Source of the DNA: JALZCH01 sp036387315
Lineage (GTDB): Bacteria; Acidobacteriota; Blastocatellia; Pyrinomonadales; Pyrinomonadaceae
Length of the DNA stretch: 64,000 bases
Assembly: GCA_036387315.1 (NCBI GenBank)
Contig: DASVTY010000167.1
Coordinates: forward strand, 11,238 to 75,237
Reading direction: 5' to 3'
The position numbers and the translations under genes are program-made. Positions 53,691 through 61,402 of the stretch are shown here, piece after piece (positions within the stretch are counted from its first letter, which is position 1; every line of letters begins with the position of its first letter). Under the pieces are notes generated by a model, which was not told where the DNA came from, made no database searches, and saw nothing but the letters and a program-made list of their open reading frames with translations.

Positions 53691-54593
53691 TTAAATCTCA
53701 AAAGCCCGAATCGCCGCTGCCAATTCGCGTTCGAGGCGTTCGCGTTCGGCAATTAAAGTTTGCCGTTCTTTTGTGATTTGCTCGATGCGGGTTTCCTGTT
53801 CGTTGGCTTTGGCGATATAGCGCGCAATTAATTGTTTGGCTTCGGGCGTTTTTGCCAGAACTTCGATGTTTTCGCGCAATCTGGCTTGGTCTTCGGAAAT
53901 TGCGGTTTCTTCTGCTTCGAGCGTTTTTAATTTTTCCTCAATTTCCGAAACGCGGGCGCGCAAATCAATCAGTTTTTCGAGCTTTTGGCGCACATCGTCG
54001 TTCATCGAACGCTGGCGGATAAACAAATCCAAATTGTCGCTCGAAAGCTTTGTCAATTGATAGCTGTCCATCAAAGCCTGTCGTTCGGTCACCGGAAACA
54101 CGACTTTTGCAAACGGTTTCAGCTCAACGCGAAAACGATAATAATTTTGCGTCGTTTCAGAAGGGCGCGCTGTGTCGTCAGATAAACGCCAGTTTTCACG
54201 CGTCGGATGTTCGATGTAAATAATTCTGGCGCGTTCGGTTTGATTTTGCAGCGTGTAAACTTTGCGGTCGGTTTTAAAATAATGAATCTGAAACGCGCCG
54301 TTAGCGGCTTTAACTAATTTTGCAGGCTCGCGGTTTTCATTCTGCTTGACCTGAACGAGCGTTTCCAAATCGAGCGCAAACGAAACGAGCCTTTCCTCCG
54401 CCGGTTTCAAACGCTCCATCAGGGATTCGCCCGCGTAAGCATTGCGCTCAAACACAGTCATCGCTCCATTTTCAAACGTCAAATCGGTCGTGTTTTTTAA
54501 CAACAACCCACTCATCGGTCGGTCTTCTCGAACGGATTCGTTATAAACCGAAATCCGCTCGCTTTGTACGCTCCAATTCCTGATGATACCTTT
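53691..54593 (-). pseudogene. 5'-truncated DUF4139-like gene
   Basis: A 274-codon ATG frame (54515 down to 53691) continues upstream in frame to 54593, where a TGA stops it. The residues before the ATG (SERISVYNESVREDRP) still match the family, so the ATG is internal. DUF4139-type proteins in this phylum are typically about 600-700 residues with an N-terminal half that is missing here. The remaining part contains a beta domain (LLLKNTTDLTFENGAMTVFE) and a C-terminal coiled coil (KLKTLEAEETAISEDQARL). Whether the remnant is still made is not known. Breakpoint about 54593, near the toxin-antitoxin insertion. Confidence 0.6.
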
Positions 54594-54722
54594 TCATAAC
54601 TCGCCTCTTTCCGGGAACTCATTGTAAGATGCGTTCCCTTAATAGTGAAAAGATTCATCAGATAAGTCATATTTTCTTCGAGCATCTTTTTCTCCCAAAT
54701 ATTAAGTTAAAATCCCTAAAAC

Positions 54723-54765
54723 TTTACGCCTTTTCCAGCTTGGCGTATTTTTCAATCAGTTTTTT
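54723..54765 (-). repeat. Direct repeat, displaced copy of the uvrD 3' end
   Basis: 43 bases matching 55457-55499 with two mismatches (41 of 43). In the intact copy this stretch is the last 13 codons and stop of uvrD plus one base. It abuts the DUF3368 stop (54769). Reading it on the minus strand gives LIEKYAKLEKA and a stop, one residue different from uvrD. Confidence 0.9.
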
Positions 54766-54768
54766 GCG

Positions 54769-55218
54769 TTATTCTCCAACAAGTTTTAGTGCTTCTTCAC
54801 GCAAAGCTCGACTGATGAAAAAACTGTTTAAGTCGAGTTCGTCTAAAATTGGTTTGATCGCCGAAACCACGCCGTTTTGTTTCGCCCGCACTAAAACACC
54901 AATTGTTCCAATCACTTTCACTCCAAGAGTTTTTGCTGTTGCGCGTGCCTGTTTATCGTCGGAGATTAATAAACAGCCCTTTTCGCTTGCCAAAGCAATA
55001 GCTTCGGCTTCACCCGCATCAACCGCCAATTGCAAAGCCATGACTAATGATGAGTTGGTAATATTTTCTGTTTGTAACCACAAAAACTTACTTTCAAATT
55101 CGCGCTCGACTTCCGGCGGAATCATTATAGAAGCAAACAAAGCAGGCAAAATGTCTAACTCTCCGACACGCTCAAGTCCAATCAAACAAGTGCTGTCGGA
55201 AACAACCGGCTCTTTCAC
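54769..55218 (-). CDS. DUF3368 PIN-like toxin
   Basis: 149 residues. PIN-domain-type acidic residues are visible: Asp8 (VSDSTCLIGL), a central Glu/Asp cluster (VDAGEAEAIALA) and LLISDDKQARATAK. DUF3368 proteins are VapC-like ribonucleases in toxin-antitoxin pairs. It overlaps the UPF0175 gene by four bases and is probably neutralised by it. The module is bracketed by a 43-base direct repeat of the uvrD 3' end. Confidence 0.85.
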   Translation of the reverse strand: MKEPVVSDSTCLIGLERVGELDILPALFASIMIPPEVEREFESKFLWLQTENITNSSLVMALQLAVDAGEAEAIALASEKGCLLISDDKQARATAKTLGVKVIGTIGVLVRAKQNGVVSAIKPILDELDLNSFFISRALREEALKLVGE

Positions 55219-55442
55219 AAACCAAGCTCCTCGCGCAAATTATCGGGAGAATAATTGACGACCGCAACTTGATGATGTCCCAAAACCTCGATAAAAGCGC
55301 GCTTGGAATAACCTGCAAGTTTCGCAGCTTGTCCCAGAGAAATACGTCCGGTTTCAAACAACTTGACGGCGAGCAACGTTTGCACTTCATCCTTCGACAA
55401 ATTCAACGGTAAATCCAATTTTAACTCGACTATGTTTTGCAT
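55215..55442 (-). CDS. UPF0175 antitoxin
   Basis: About 75 residues from the ATG at 55442 (a TTG at 55448 is possible). UPF0175 features: LDLPLNLSKDEVQTLLAVKLFE, then GRISLGQAAKLAGYSKRAF (helix-turn-helix-like) and FIEVLGHHQVAVVNYS. This family pairs with DUF3368 as an antitoxin that binds DNA and toxin, and would repress the pair's promoter. It is upstream of and coupled to the toxin. Confidence 0.85.
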   Translation of the reverse strand: MQNIVELKLDLPLNLSKDEVQTLLAVKLFETGRISLGQAAKLAGYSKRAFIEVLGHHQVAVVNYSPDNLREELGL

Positions 55443-55456
55443 ATTCAATGAATCAT

Positions 55457-55499
55457 TTTACGCCTTTTCCAGATTAGCGTATTTTTCAATCAGTTTTTT
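55457..55499 (-). repeat. Direct repeat, uvrD 3' end (intact copy)
   Basis: Partner of 54723-54765, here within uvrD (its last codons and stop). Together they flank the 691-base toxin-antitoxin segment in direct orientation. Confidence 0.9.
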
Positions 55500-57884
55500 C
55501 TGACCGAAACCGGGAAAGCTGACGGTTAATTTGGCGTCGTCGCCGGTTCCTTCGCGGCGCAGGACGAGACCTTTGCCGTATTTCGGATGTTTGACGTAAG
55601 TGCCGGGCAGGAATCCGCTCTGGTCTTTGAGTTTGGTGCTTTTTTCGCCGGGCGCGGGTTTGATGATTTGCGGTTTTTGCGAGCCGAAAGAAAAATTCGG
55701 GCGTTCGGGTTGTTTCGGACTTTGAGATTCGGATTTCGGACTCTGATTGCCGCCGCGATTTTTGAAGAATTCGCCGATGGCGTCAGCCGAATTGTAGGTT
55801 TTTCCGGTGTAAGTCGCGCGCGGTTTGTCCTGTTCGCCTTTGAGAGCGCGCAGGGCTTCTTTGTTCGATTTGGTCGCCGGATTTTTGGCGAACGAGAGCC
55901 ACGAGCCTCCGCCGCGCGTCATATCTTCGATCAAATCGAGCGGCAGTTCGTTTAAAAACGGCGAAGGCTCGGCTGCCAAATCTTCGCCGTAAACGCGGCG
56001 GCGCATCGCGTGCGTGACGTACAAAAGTCGTTCGGCGCGCGTGATGGCGACGTAAGCGAGACGGCGTTCTTCTTCCATTTCCTGCGGATTTGCGACGCTC
56101 CGCGCGTGCGGGAAAACGCCTTCTTCCATTCCGGCGAGAAAAACTACCGGGAATTCCAAACCCTTCGCCGCGTGAACCGTCATCAATGTGACAGGCGCGT
56201 TGCGGTCGAATTTGTCGGTGTCGGAAACGAGCGCGGCGTGGTCAACAAAATCGCGCAGACCGCTGCCGCCATTTTTGTCATAATCAACAGCGGCGTTGAC
56301 GAGTTCCTGCAAGTTTTCCAGACGCGCTTCGGCTTCCTCGTTGTTTTCTACCCGCAAAGCGCCGCCGTAGCCGGTTTCTTCAATCGCCGCAACGACGACT
56401 TGCGAAACAGGCTCGCCCGTACGCGAAGCGTCCTGAACTTTTTGCACCAAACGATTGATGATTTGCTGAAACTGCCGGAGCGAAGTCAGCGCGCGGGCAT
56501 TGAGTTTCTGTACCGTTCCTTCGGGCGGATCAAGGGCGACGGCAATTGTTTCCCAAATCGAAACGCCGTAATCGCGCGCCTGATATTGCAATTCGTCGAG
56601 CGTAGTTTTTCCCAAACCGCGCGTTGGAGTGTTGATAACTCGCAAAAGAGCAATCGAATCGTGCGGATTTAAAGCCAATTTTAAATACGCCACAATATCT
56701 TTGACTTCGGCGCGCTCGTAAAACGAAAAACCGCCGACGATGTTGTATTCAATTCGCTCGCGACGCAACGCTTCTTCAAAAACGCGCGATTGCGAGTTTG
56801 TGCGATAGAGAATCGCAAATTTCGCCGTGTGGTCGCGGAGCATTATTTTTTTGATTTCGACAGTGACAAATCTGGCTTCCGAATCGGCGTCGTAGGCTTG
56901 AAAATAACGAATCGCGTCGCCGCCTTTTTGCGCCGTCCAGAGTTTTTTCTCTTTGCGCTCGGTGTTATTTTTGATAATAGAATCGGCTGCTTCCAAAATG
57001 TTTTGCGACGAACGATAATTTTGTTCAAGCAGAATTGTTTTCGCTTTTGGAAAATGCTCTTCAAAATCCAGAATGTTGCGAATATCAGCGGCTCTGAAGC
57101 GGTAAATTGACTGGTCGGGATCGCCGACTACGCAAATGTTTTGCTGTTTTTCGGTTAAAGAATTTATCAGTGAAAACTGCAAAGGATTTGTGTCCTGATA
57201 TTCGTCAACAAGAATATATTTGAATTTGTCGTTGTATTTCTCGCGCGTTTCTTTTGAACGCCGGAGAAGCTGAACCGTGCGAATCAGCAAATCATCGAAA
57301 TCAAGCGCATTGTTATTTCTCAAACGCTCTTCATAAAGTTTAAAAACGCGGGCGATTGCGGCGCGGCGTTCGTCGTTGTAATCCGAACCTGCGGAATAGC
57401 TTTCCGGGTCTTGCCCGCGATTTTTCGCGCCGGAAATCGCGCTCTGCACGGCTTTCGGCGAAAGCTGTTTGTCGTCGTAGCCCAAATCTTTAAGGCAGAT
57501 TTTGATTAATTTCTGCTGGTCGTCGGTATCGTAAATCGTGAAACTCCGGGTGTAGCCTTCTTTTAAATGCTCGATGTCCTGCCGCAAAATACGGACGCAG
57601 AGACTGTGAAATGTGGCGATCAGCGGCGCGGCTTCGAGCTTCATATTGTGCTGGCGCAGAATTTTTTCCACGCGCTCTCGCATCTCTCCGGCGGCTTTGT
57701 TGGTAAAAGTGACGGCGAGAATGTTGTAAGGATTGACCTGTTTTTCGGCGATTAAATAAGCGATGCGAACCGTAATGACGCGGGTTTTTCCCGAACCGGC
57801 GCCCGCTAAAACCAGCAAAGGTCCTTCAGTAGCCGTCACAGCTTCACGCTGCTGCTCATTGAGTGAAGATAAAAGATTATTCAT
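55458..57884 (-). CDS. pcrA: ATP-dependent DNA helicase UvrD/PcrA
   Basis: 808 residues, superfamily I helicase for nucleotide excision and mismatch repair. Motif I GAGSGKT (28-34), motif II DEYQDTNPLQ, VVGDPDQSIYRFR, motif IV-VI segments NYRSS, MTVHAAKGLEFPVVFL and VAITRAE are all intact. The C-terminus has the PcrA Tudor-like domain (GTYVKHPKYGKGLVLRREG). The ATG at 57884 lies about five bases from an inverted heptamer repeat with no Shine-Dalgarno. A 43-base copy of its 3' end is found beyond the toxin-antitoxin pair. Confidence 0.96.
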   Translation of the reverse strand: MNNLLSSLNEQQREAVTATEGPLLVLAGAGSGKTRVITVRIAYLIAEKQVNPYNILAVTFTNKAAGEMRERVEKILRQHNMKLEAAPLIATFHSLCVRILRQDIEHLKEGYTRSFTIYDTDDQQKLIKICLKDLGYDDKQLSPKAVQSAISGAKNRGQDPESYSAGSDYNDERRAAIARVFKLYEERLRNNNALDFDDLLIRTVQLLRRSKETREKYNDKFKYILVDEYQDTNPLQFSLINSLTEKQQNICVVGDPDQSIYRFRAADIRNILDFEEHFPKAKTILLEQNYRSSQNILEAADSIIKNNTERKEKKLWTAQKGGDAIRYFQAYDADSEARFVTVEIKKIMLRDHTAKFAILYRTNSQSRVFEEALRRERIEYNIVGGFSFYERAEVKDIVAYLKLALNPHDSIALLRVINTPTRGLGKTTLDELQYQARDYGVSIWETIAVALDPPEGTVQKLNARALTSLRQFQQIINRLVQKVQDASRTGEPVSQVVVAAIEETGYGGALRVENNEEAEARLENLQELVNAAVDYDKNGGSGLRDFVDHAALVSDTDKFDRNAPVTLMTVHAAKGLEFPVVFLAGMEEGVFPHARSVANPQEMEEERRLAYVAITRAERLLYVTHAMRRRVYGEDLAAEPSPFLNELPLDLIEDMTRGGGSWLSFAKNPATKSNKEALRALKGEQDKPRATYTGKTYNSADAIGEFFKNRGGNQSPKSESQSPKQPERPNFSFGSQKPQIIKPAPGEKSTKLKDQSGFLPGTYVKHPKYGKGLVLRREGTGDDAKLTVSFPGFGQKKLIEKYANLEKA

Positions 57885-57889
57885 TAAAT

Positions 57890-57960
57890 AGTGAATCGTA
57901 AATCGTAAATCGTGAATAGTGCGAATTGATTTTACGATTCACTATTCACGATTTACGAGT
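57890..57960. repeat. Inverted repeat of GTGAATC/GTAAATC heptamers
   Basis: Left: GTGAATC, GTAAATC, GTAAATC, GTGAATA in tandem; right: the inverse with units varied (GTGACTC, GTAAATC, GTGAATA, GTGAATC read on the minus strand). It fills the whole gap between the isochorismatase-like gene's stop and the uvrD start. Confidence 0.9.
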
Positions 57961-58514
57961 CACTTAATAAGTTTCTGAACCGCTTTAAACTGCTCGTGCC
58001 GCGCATCGCGCATCAGCTCAAAGAGAGCCATTTCGAGCGAAGACAAAATCGCGCCGCTCGCCTGCATTTTTGCCAGAGCGATTTGTTTGTTTTCGGCGGC
58101 GCGCGACGAAATGCAATCGGTTAAAAGATGCGTTTGAAAACCTTGCGCGAGCAAATCGTGAACCGTTTGATTGACGCAAACGTGCGCTTCGATTCCGGCG
58201 ACGATGATTTGCCTTGCGCCGATTGCTCCGAGTTTTTCGACGAAAGCATTTGCGCCGCAAGACGAAAACGCGGTTTTCTCGAAAACTTCGGTTTCCGTTG
58301 TCAATACTTCAGCGATTTCCGCGACAGTTCGCCCCAAGCCTTTCGGATATTGTTCCGTGACTAAAATCGGCACATTCAAAAGCTGCGCTCCCCGCGCGAA
58401 AACGGAAATCCTTGAGGCAATTTCGCTTAAGTCCGCAATGCTTTGCCGGAACGCTTCCTGCACGTCAATTATCAGAAACGCGCTTTTTTCAAGTCCTAAA
58501 ACGTTTTGATGCAT
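57960..58514 (-). CDS. Isochorismatase-family cysteine hydrolase
   Basis: 184 residues. The catalytic triad pattern is present: Asp in FLIIDVQEAF, Lys in TEQYPKGLG and Cys in EAHVCVNQTVHDLL, with AGIEAHVC as the nucleophile loop. Members hydrolyse amides or vinyl ethers; this one resembles YcaC/nicotinamidase-like hydrolases. Substrate unknown. It is downstream of a 56-residue membrane protein gene on the same strand. Confidence 0.85.
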   Translation of the reverse strand: MHQNVLGLEKSAFLIIDVQEAFRQSIADLSEIASRISVFARGAQLLNVPILVTEQYPKGLGRTVAEIAEVLTTETEVFEKTAFSSCGANAFVEKLGAIGARQIIVAGIEAHVCVNQTVHDLLAQGFQTHLLTDCISSRAAENKQIALAKMQASGAILSSLEMALFELMRDARHEQFKAVQKLIK

Positions 58515-58529
58515 AGATTCAGGCGAGCT

Positions 58530-58700
58530 TTAATGTTTCTCCGGTGTCTGCTCTTCGGCTTTCTTTTTTTTGGCTTCGGTTTTTGATTTCATTTCGCGTT
58601 TGTATTGCCGGAAAAAAATATAAACGGCGGTAAAAGCGATTAACAAAATCAACGTCATATAACCGACGATTAGATATAATTCCGCAGTTCCCGAATTCAT
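58530..58700 (-). CDS. Small single-pass membrane protein
   Basis: 56 residues from the ATG at 58700. One helix (ELYLIVGYMTLILLIAFTAV) then a basic and Lys/Glu-rich tail (REMKSKTEAKKKKAEEQTPE), so the tail is probably cytoplasmic. The N-terminus is short, outside or in the periplasm. No family was recognised; a CcmD-like haem-export subunit has a similar layout, but no ccm genes are near. It ends 15 bases before the isochorismatase-like start, so they may be co-transcribed. Confidence 0.6.
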   Translation of the reverse strand: MNSGTAELYLIVGYMTLILLIAFTAVYIFFRQYKREMKSKTEAKKKKAEEQTPEKH

Positions 58701-58777
58701 AAGCAAGCCAAATTATAACAAACCGACAGTCGAGATTGACAAAACGCCCGGTAGTTTCTAAATTTATTGTAGCTTTT

Positions 58778-58848
58778 TGGGAGGTCGTCTAATGGTAGGA
58801 CTGCAGTCTCTGGATCTGCCTATCGGGGTTCGAGTCCCTGCCTCCCAG
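58778..58848 (+). tRNA. tRNA-Gln (anticodon CTG)
   Basis: 71 bases. Acceptor TGGGAGG/CCTCCCA with discriminator G, D-stem GTC/GAC, anticodon stem GCAGT/TCTGC with loop CTCTGGA (one T-T mismatch at the base of the loop), T-stem CGGGG/CCCTG with loop TTCGAGT. Anticodon CTG reads CAG. The 3' CCA is not encoded. Confidence 0.93.
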
Positions 58849-58872
58849 TCGCTTTAATTCGTTATTTTTGCG

Positions 58873-58899
58873 ATGCGGAATTTCTCTTCCGCATTTTTT
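58873..58899 (+). terminator. Terminator after tRNA-Gln
   Basis: Stem ATGCGGAA/TTCCGCAT with a TTTCTC loop, then TTTTTG. It ends four bases before the thioesterase ATG at 58904. Confidence 0.8.
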
Positions 58900-58903
58900 G
58901 TCA

Positions 58904-59404
58904 ATGTACGACGCGGAACAAATTGCAGACGATGCAGCGCTCTGGCACGAAACGCGGGTGCGCGTGCGTTATTCGGAAACCGACAAAATGGGCGTTGTTT
59001 ATCACGCCAACTATCTTGTCTGGTTTGAGATCGGGCGCACGGAATATTGCCGCGCGCGCGGTTTTTCTTATCGCGATATGGAAGAACAGGACAACGCTTT
59101 TCTGGTCGTTGCCGAAAGCTATTGCCGCTATAAATCGCCCGCTTTTTACGATGACGAAATCGTCGTCCGCACGCGCATCAACGAAATGAGAAAACGCTCC
59201 TTGCGTTTCGGGTATGAAATTTACCGGCTCGCCGACGGCAAAATCTTAGCCGAAGGCGAAACCACGCACGTTGTCACCGATTCCGAAAACCGCGTTCGCT
59301 CTTTTCCGCCCGAATATCAGGAAATGCTGCTCGCGCCAAAACCGGCGACAGCCGACGCTCGAATACACACTTCAAAAATCCCCGAAGACCAAGCGCCGAG
59401 TTAG
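58904..59404 (+). CDS. YbgC-like acyl-CoA thioesterase
   Basis: 166 residues; the ATG at 58904 (MYDAEQIADD) is the first in frame after the tRNA terminator; a TTG at 58868 would start inside that hairpin. Hotdog fold with the YbgC signature RYSETDKMGVVYHANYLVWFEIGRTEY (in parts: YSETDKMGVVYHANY, where the Asp is catalytic). The ending is Pro/Ser-rich. YbgC enzymes hydrolyse short acyl-CoAs or act in phospholipid metabolism with Tol-Pal; no tol genes are near. The start has no Shine-Dalgarno, so the leader would be nearly absent. Confidence 0.9.
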   Translation: MYDAEQIADDAALWHETRVRVRYSETDKMGVVYHANYLVWFEIGRTEYCRARGFSYRDMEEQDNAFLVVAESYCRYKSPAFYDDEIVVRTRINEMRKRSLRFGYEIYRLADGKILAEGETTHVVTDSENRVRSFPPEYQEMLLAPKPATADARIHTSKIPEDQAPS

Positions 59405-59489
59405 TAAATAGTGAATCGTAAATCGTGATTGAATAATAATTCAAATTCTCAGTTTTAGAAAAACGATTTACTATTCAGATTTACGAAAT
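59404..59489. repeat. Inverted repeat of GTAAATC-type heptamers between convergent genes
   Basis: Left: GTAAATA, GTGAATC, GTAAATC, GTG starting at the last base of the thioesterase stop; right: inverse units on the minus strand (GTAAATC, TGAATA, GTAAATC). The right arm reaches into ymdB and supplies its stop. Same heptamer family as 57890-57960, 1.4 kb away. Confidence 0.88.
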
Positions 59490-60269
59490 GTGAGTTAATT
59501 TGAGTCTTTCAATACTGCGAGCTTTTCCGGTTTCTTCATCAACGTCAATCACGACGGCGCAAATCCAGACGTTTCCTTCGGCGTGTCCGGCGCGTTTGCC
59601 GGGAACGCGCGTAAAACGATAAATCACATCGTCTTTGTTCATCCCGATTACGCCGTTGTAGCTGCCCGTTAAACCGACATCCGTAATGTATGCAGTCCCG
59701 CCGGGCAAAATCCGCTCGTCAGCGGTCGGAATATGCGAATGCGTGCCGACGACAGCCGACACCCGACCGTCCAAAAACCAGCCCATCGCGCATTTTTCGC
59801 TCGTCGCTTCGGCGTGAATATCAACCAAACGAATTTTTACGGTTTCCGGCAATTCATTGATGATGGCGTCGGCGGCGCGGAAGGGACAATCGGCGTTGGG
59901 AGTCATAAAAACTCGCCCGATAAAATTCATCACCGCGAACGGCGCGCCTGCCCGCGTTTCGCCGATATAAACTCCGCTACCCGGCGTTCCATCAGGATAA
60001 TTTGCCGGGCGAAGAACACGCGACTCTTTCTGGTAATAAACGGCGGATTCAGGCTTGTCGAAACTGTGATTGCCGCCCGTCATCACGTCAATTCCGTGTT
60101 GAAACAATTCTTTTGCAGCCGATTCGGTGATGGAAGAACCGTGAACCGCGTTTTCGCAGTTCATTATTGCCAGATCAATTTCATACTGCTCGCGCAAATC
60201 CTGAATGCGCTCGATAACAGCCTGCCTGCCGGGACGCGCGAATACGTCGCCGATAAATAAAATCCTCAT
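59481..60269 (-). CDS. ymdB: YmdB-family metallophosphoesterase
   Basis: 262 residues, the TIGR00282/YmdB length. Metal-binding motifs: FIGDVFARPGRQ (Asp), NCENAVHG, GGNHSFDK, VDIHAEATSEK, GTHSHIPTADERILPGGTAY. YmdB is a cyclic nucleotide phosphodiesterase affecting biofilm and other behaviours in Bacillus; the substrate here is inferred. The TAA stop is inside a heptamer repeat, so its C-terminus was reshaped by it. Its ATG at 60269 lies about five bases from another heptamer repeat. The 6S RNA gene and zapA follow upstream. Confidence 0.92.
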   Translation of the reverse strand: MRILFIGDVFARPGRQAVIERIQDLREQYEIDLAIMNCENAVHGSSITESAAKELFQHGIDVMTGGNHSFDKPESAVYYQKESRVLRPANYPDGTPGSGVYIGETRAGAPFAVMNFIGRVFMTPNADCPFRAADAIINELPETVKIRLVDIHAEATSEKCAMGWFLDGRVSAVVGTHSHIPTADERILPGGTAYITDVGLTGSYNGVIGMNKDDVIYRFTRVPGKRAGHAEGNVWICAVVIDVDEETGKARSIERLKLTHIS

Positions 60270-60274
60270 AAAAC

Positions 60275-60346
60275 AGTAATAAGTAATAAGTAATAAGTAA
60301 TAAGCGAAAACATAAACTTATTACTTATTACTTATTACTTATTACT
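60275..60346. repeat. Inverted repeat of tandem AGTAATA heptamers
   Basis: Left arm 60275-60304 is AGTAATA four times plus AG; right arm 60317-60346 is the exact inverse. The 12-base loop is CGAAAACATAAA. It lies between the 3' end of the 6S RNA gene and the ymdB start, and could serve as a terminator for the RNA. Confidence 0.95.
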
Positions 60347-60554
60347 GACAAAGGGTTTCCGCGAGAACCGTGCCGAAAGTCGTAATTGAACCTGTTCTCA
60401 ACAGGTGGGTGGCTTTTGATTAAGCCGCAATCATTAGCCGCCTTTCGCTGAAGGCAACACTGACCGACGGCATCAGCCTCCCGTAAACTACGACATTGGC
60501 TCAACCGTTGTACTTCCGGTACACGCGCTTCGCAGAACCGTTAGCCCTCTGTCA
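60346..60554 (-). ncRNA. ssrS: 6S RNA
   Basis: Minus-strand RNA of about 209 bases. The ends pair (TGACAGAGGG with CCCTTTGTCA, 9 of 10 pairs), as in the 6S closing stem. The strand then has a run of paired stems and a large central bubble with GTTGAGCCAATG (compare the E. coli CTGAGCCGATA), and a 3' hairpin ACCTG/CAGGT around TTGAGAA like the E. coli CCTTGAACCAAGG stem. It lies next to zapA, the usual neighbour of 6S RNA. A TATTAT -10 lies at 60561-60566 (minus strand). 6S RNA binds the housekeeping RNA polymerase in stationary phase. Neither tmRNA nor RNase P fits. Confidence 0.8.
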
Positions 60555-60632
60555 ATTTTTATAATATCACGCCGAAACGCCTGCAATAAAGCCTGTCAAA
60601 CGCATTTTTATTCAATTTTACACTTGACTTTT

Positions 60633-61010
60633 TTAGCTCGGCAAATTAGCGGGCGGTTCAAGACTTCCGGTTTGCGGCTTTAACAAACGGTCGAGCATTT
60701 CCGCACATTCGGCGCTGCGCGAAGCAAGCTGCTGGTCAACAGATTCGTGGACGGATTTCAAGCGATGCAGTTCATCGGCGATGTGCAGCGCGGCTAAAAT
60801 CGCCACTTTGAGCGAATCAACGGTCAAAGTCCCGTGCGCGATTTCGCGCATCCGCTCGTCAACAAAATCGGCGAGCCGCATAATATATTCGCTGTCGCCG
60901 TCCGAGCGAATGCTGTAAGTTTGATTGTAAATCTCGACCCGGATTGATTGTGGAGGCTCGTTTTTATTGCGGTTGCTGCCAATCATAAAACCGTTTCCGT
61001 CGTTTTTCAT
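60633..61010 (-). CDS. zapA: Cell division protein ZapA
   Basis: 125 residues. ZapA bundles FtsZ filaments at mid-cell. The domain is present from about residue 22 (IRVEIYNQTYSIRSDGDSEY, then ADFVDERMREIAHGTLTVDS, then KVAILAALHIADELHRL), ending in a coiled coil. The first ~20 residues are a Gly/Asn-rich extension. It overlaps the upstream ZapB-like gene by four bases, and the 6S RNA gene is downstream. Confidence 0.92.
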   Translation of the reverse strand: MKNDGNGFMIGSNRNKNEPPQSIRVEIYNQTYSIRSDGDSEYIMRLADFVDERMREIAHGTLTVDSLKVAILAALHIADELHRLKSVHESVDQQLASRSAECAEMLDRLLKPQTGSLEPPANLPS

Positions 61011-61288
61011 CTGCGCATTACTTCAGCCATTTCCGGGTCAATCACCGCGATTGCGTCCAGCATAGCTTCGACCTTTAAACGAATTGTGTCGCGTTCGGAC
61101 AAAAGACGCTCGACTTGTTCTTCGAGCCGGGATTTTTCTTCGAGCAGGCTGTTGACCTGATGCCGAATCGAAGACATTTCCTTTTCGAGACGATCTTTTT
61201 CCTCGCGCAAATTCTTGGCGACTTCGATGGTGCGATAAATCTTGTCTTCAAGATGCGAAAATTTTTCTAAACCGGGTAATCCGCCCAT
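61007..61288 (-). CDS. Coiled-coil protein, ZapB-like
   Basis: 93 residues, mostly one alpha-helix with heptad Leu/Glu/Lys spacing (LEDKIYRTIEVAKNLREEKD, SLLEEKSRLEEQVERLLSER). The stop overlaps the zapA start (ATGA), so the two are translated together and probably interact at the division ring. A ZapB-like role is inferred from this context and the coiled coil, not from a conserved catalytic motif. The upstream gap of 114 bases separates it from pheT on the same strand. Confidence 0.75.
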   Translation of the reverse strand: MGGLPGLEKFSHLEDKIYRTIEVAKNLREEKDRLEKEMSSIRHQVNSLLEEKSRLEEQVERLLSERDTIRLKVEAMLDAIAVIDPEMAEVMRR

Positions 61289-61402
61289 CGTTTATCTCCA
61301 ATAATTTTTACTCTGTGAATCAATAATCGCCTGATTATGCGACGATTTTGCGAAATAAAGCAAGCCTCCGCCTTTATTAAAAGGATTTTCCTTAACTATA
61401 GC

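Noticed and set aside
56010..56672. Plus-strand frame of 220 codons inside uvrD
   Set aside because: Antisense shadow of the helicase; Arg/Phe-rich composition.
60346..60554. tmRNA or RNase P RNA as an alternative for the structured RNA
   Set aside because: No tag-reading frame, no tRNA-like ends and no RNase P core motifs; 6S features and zapA context fit better.
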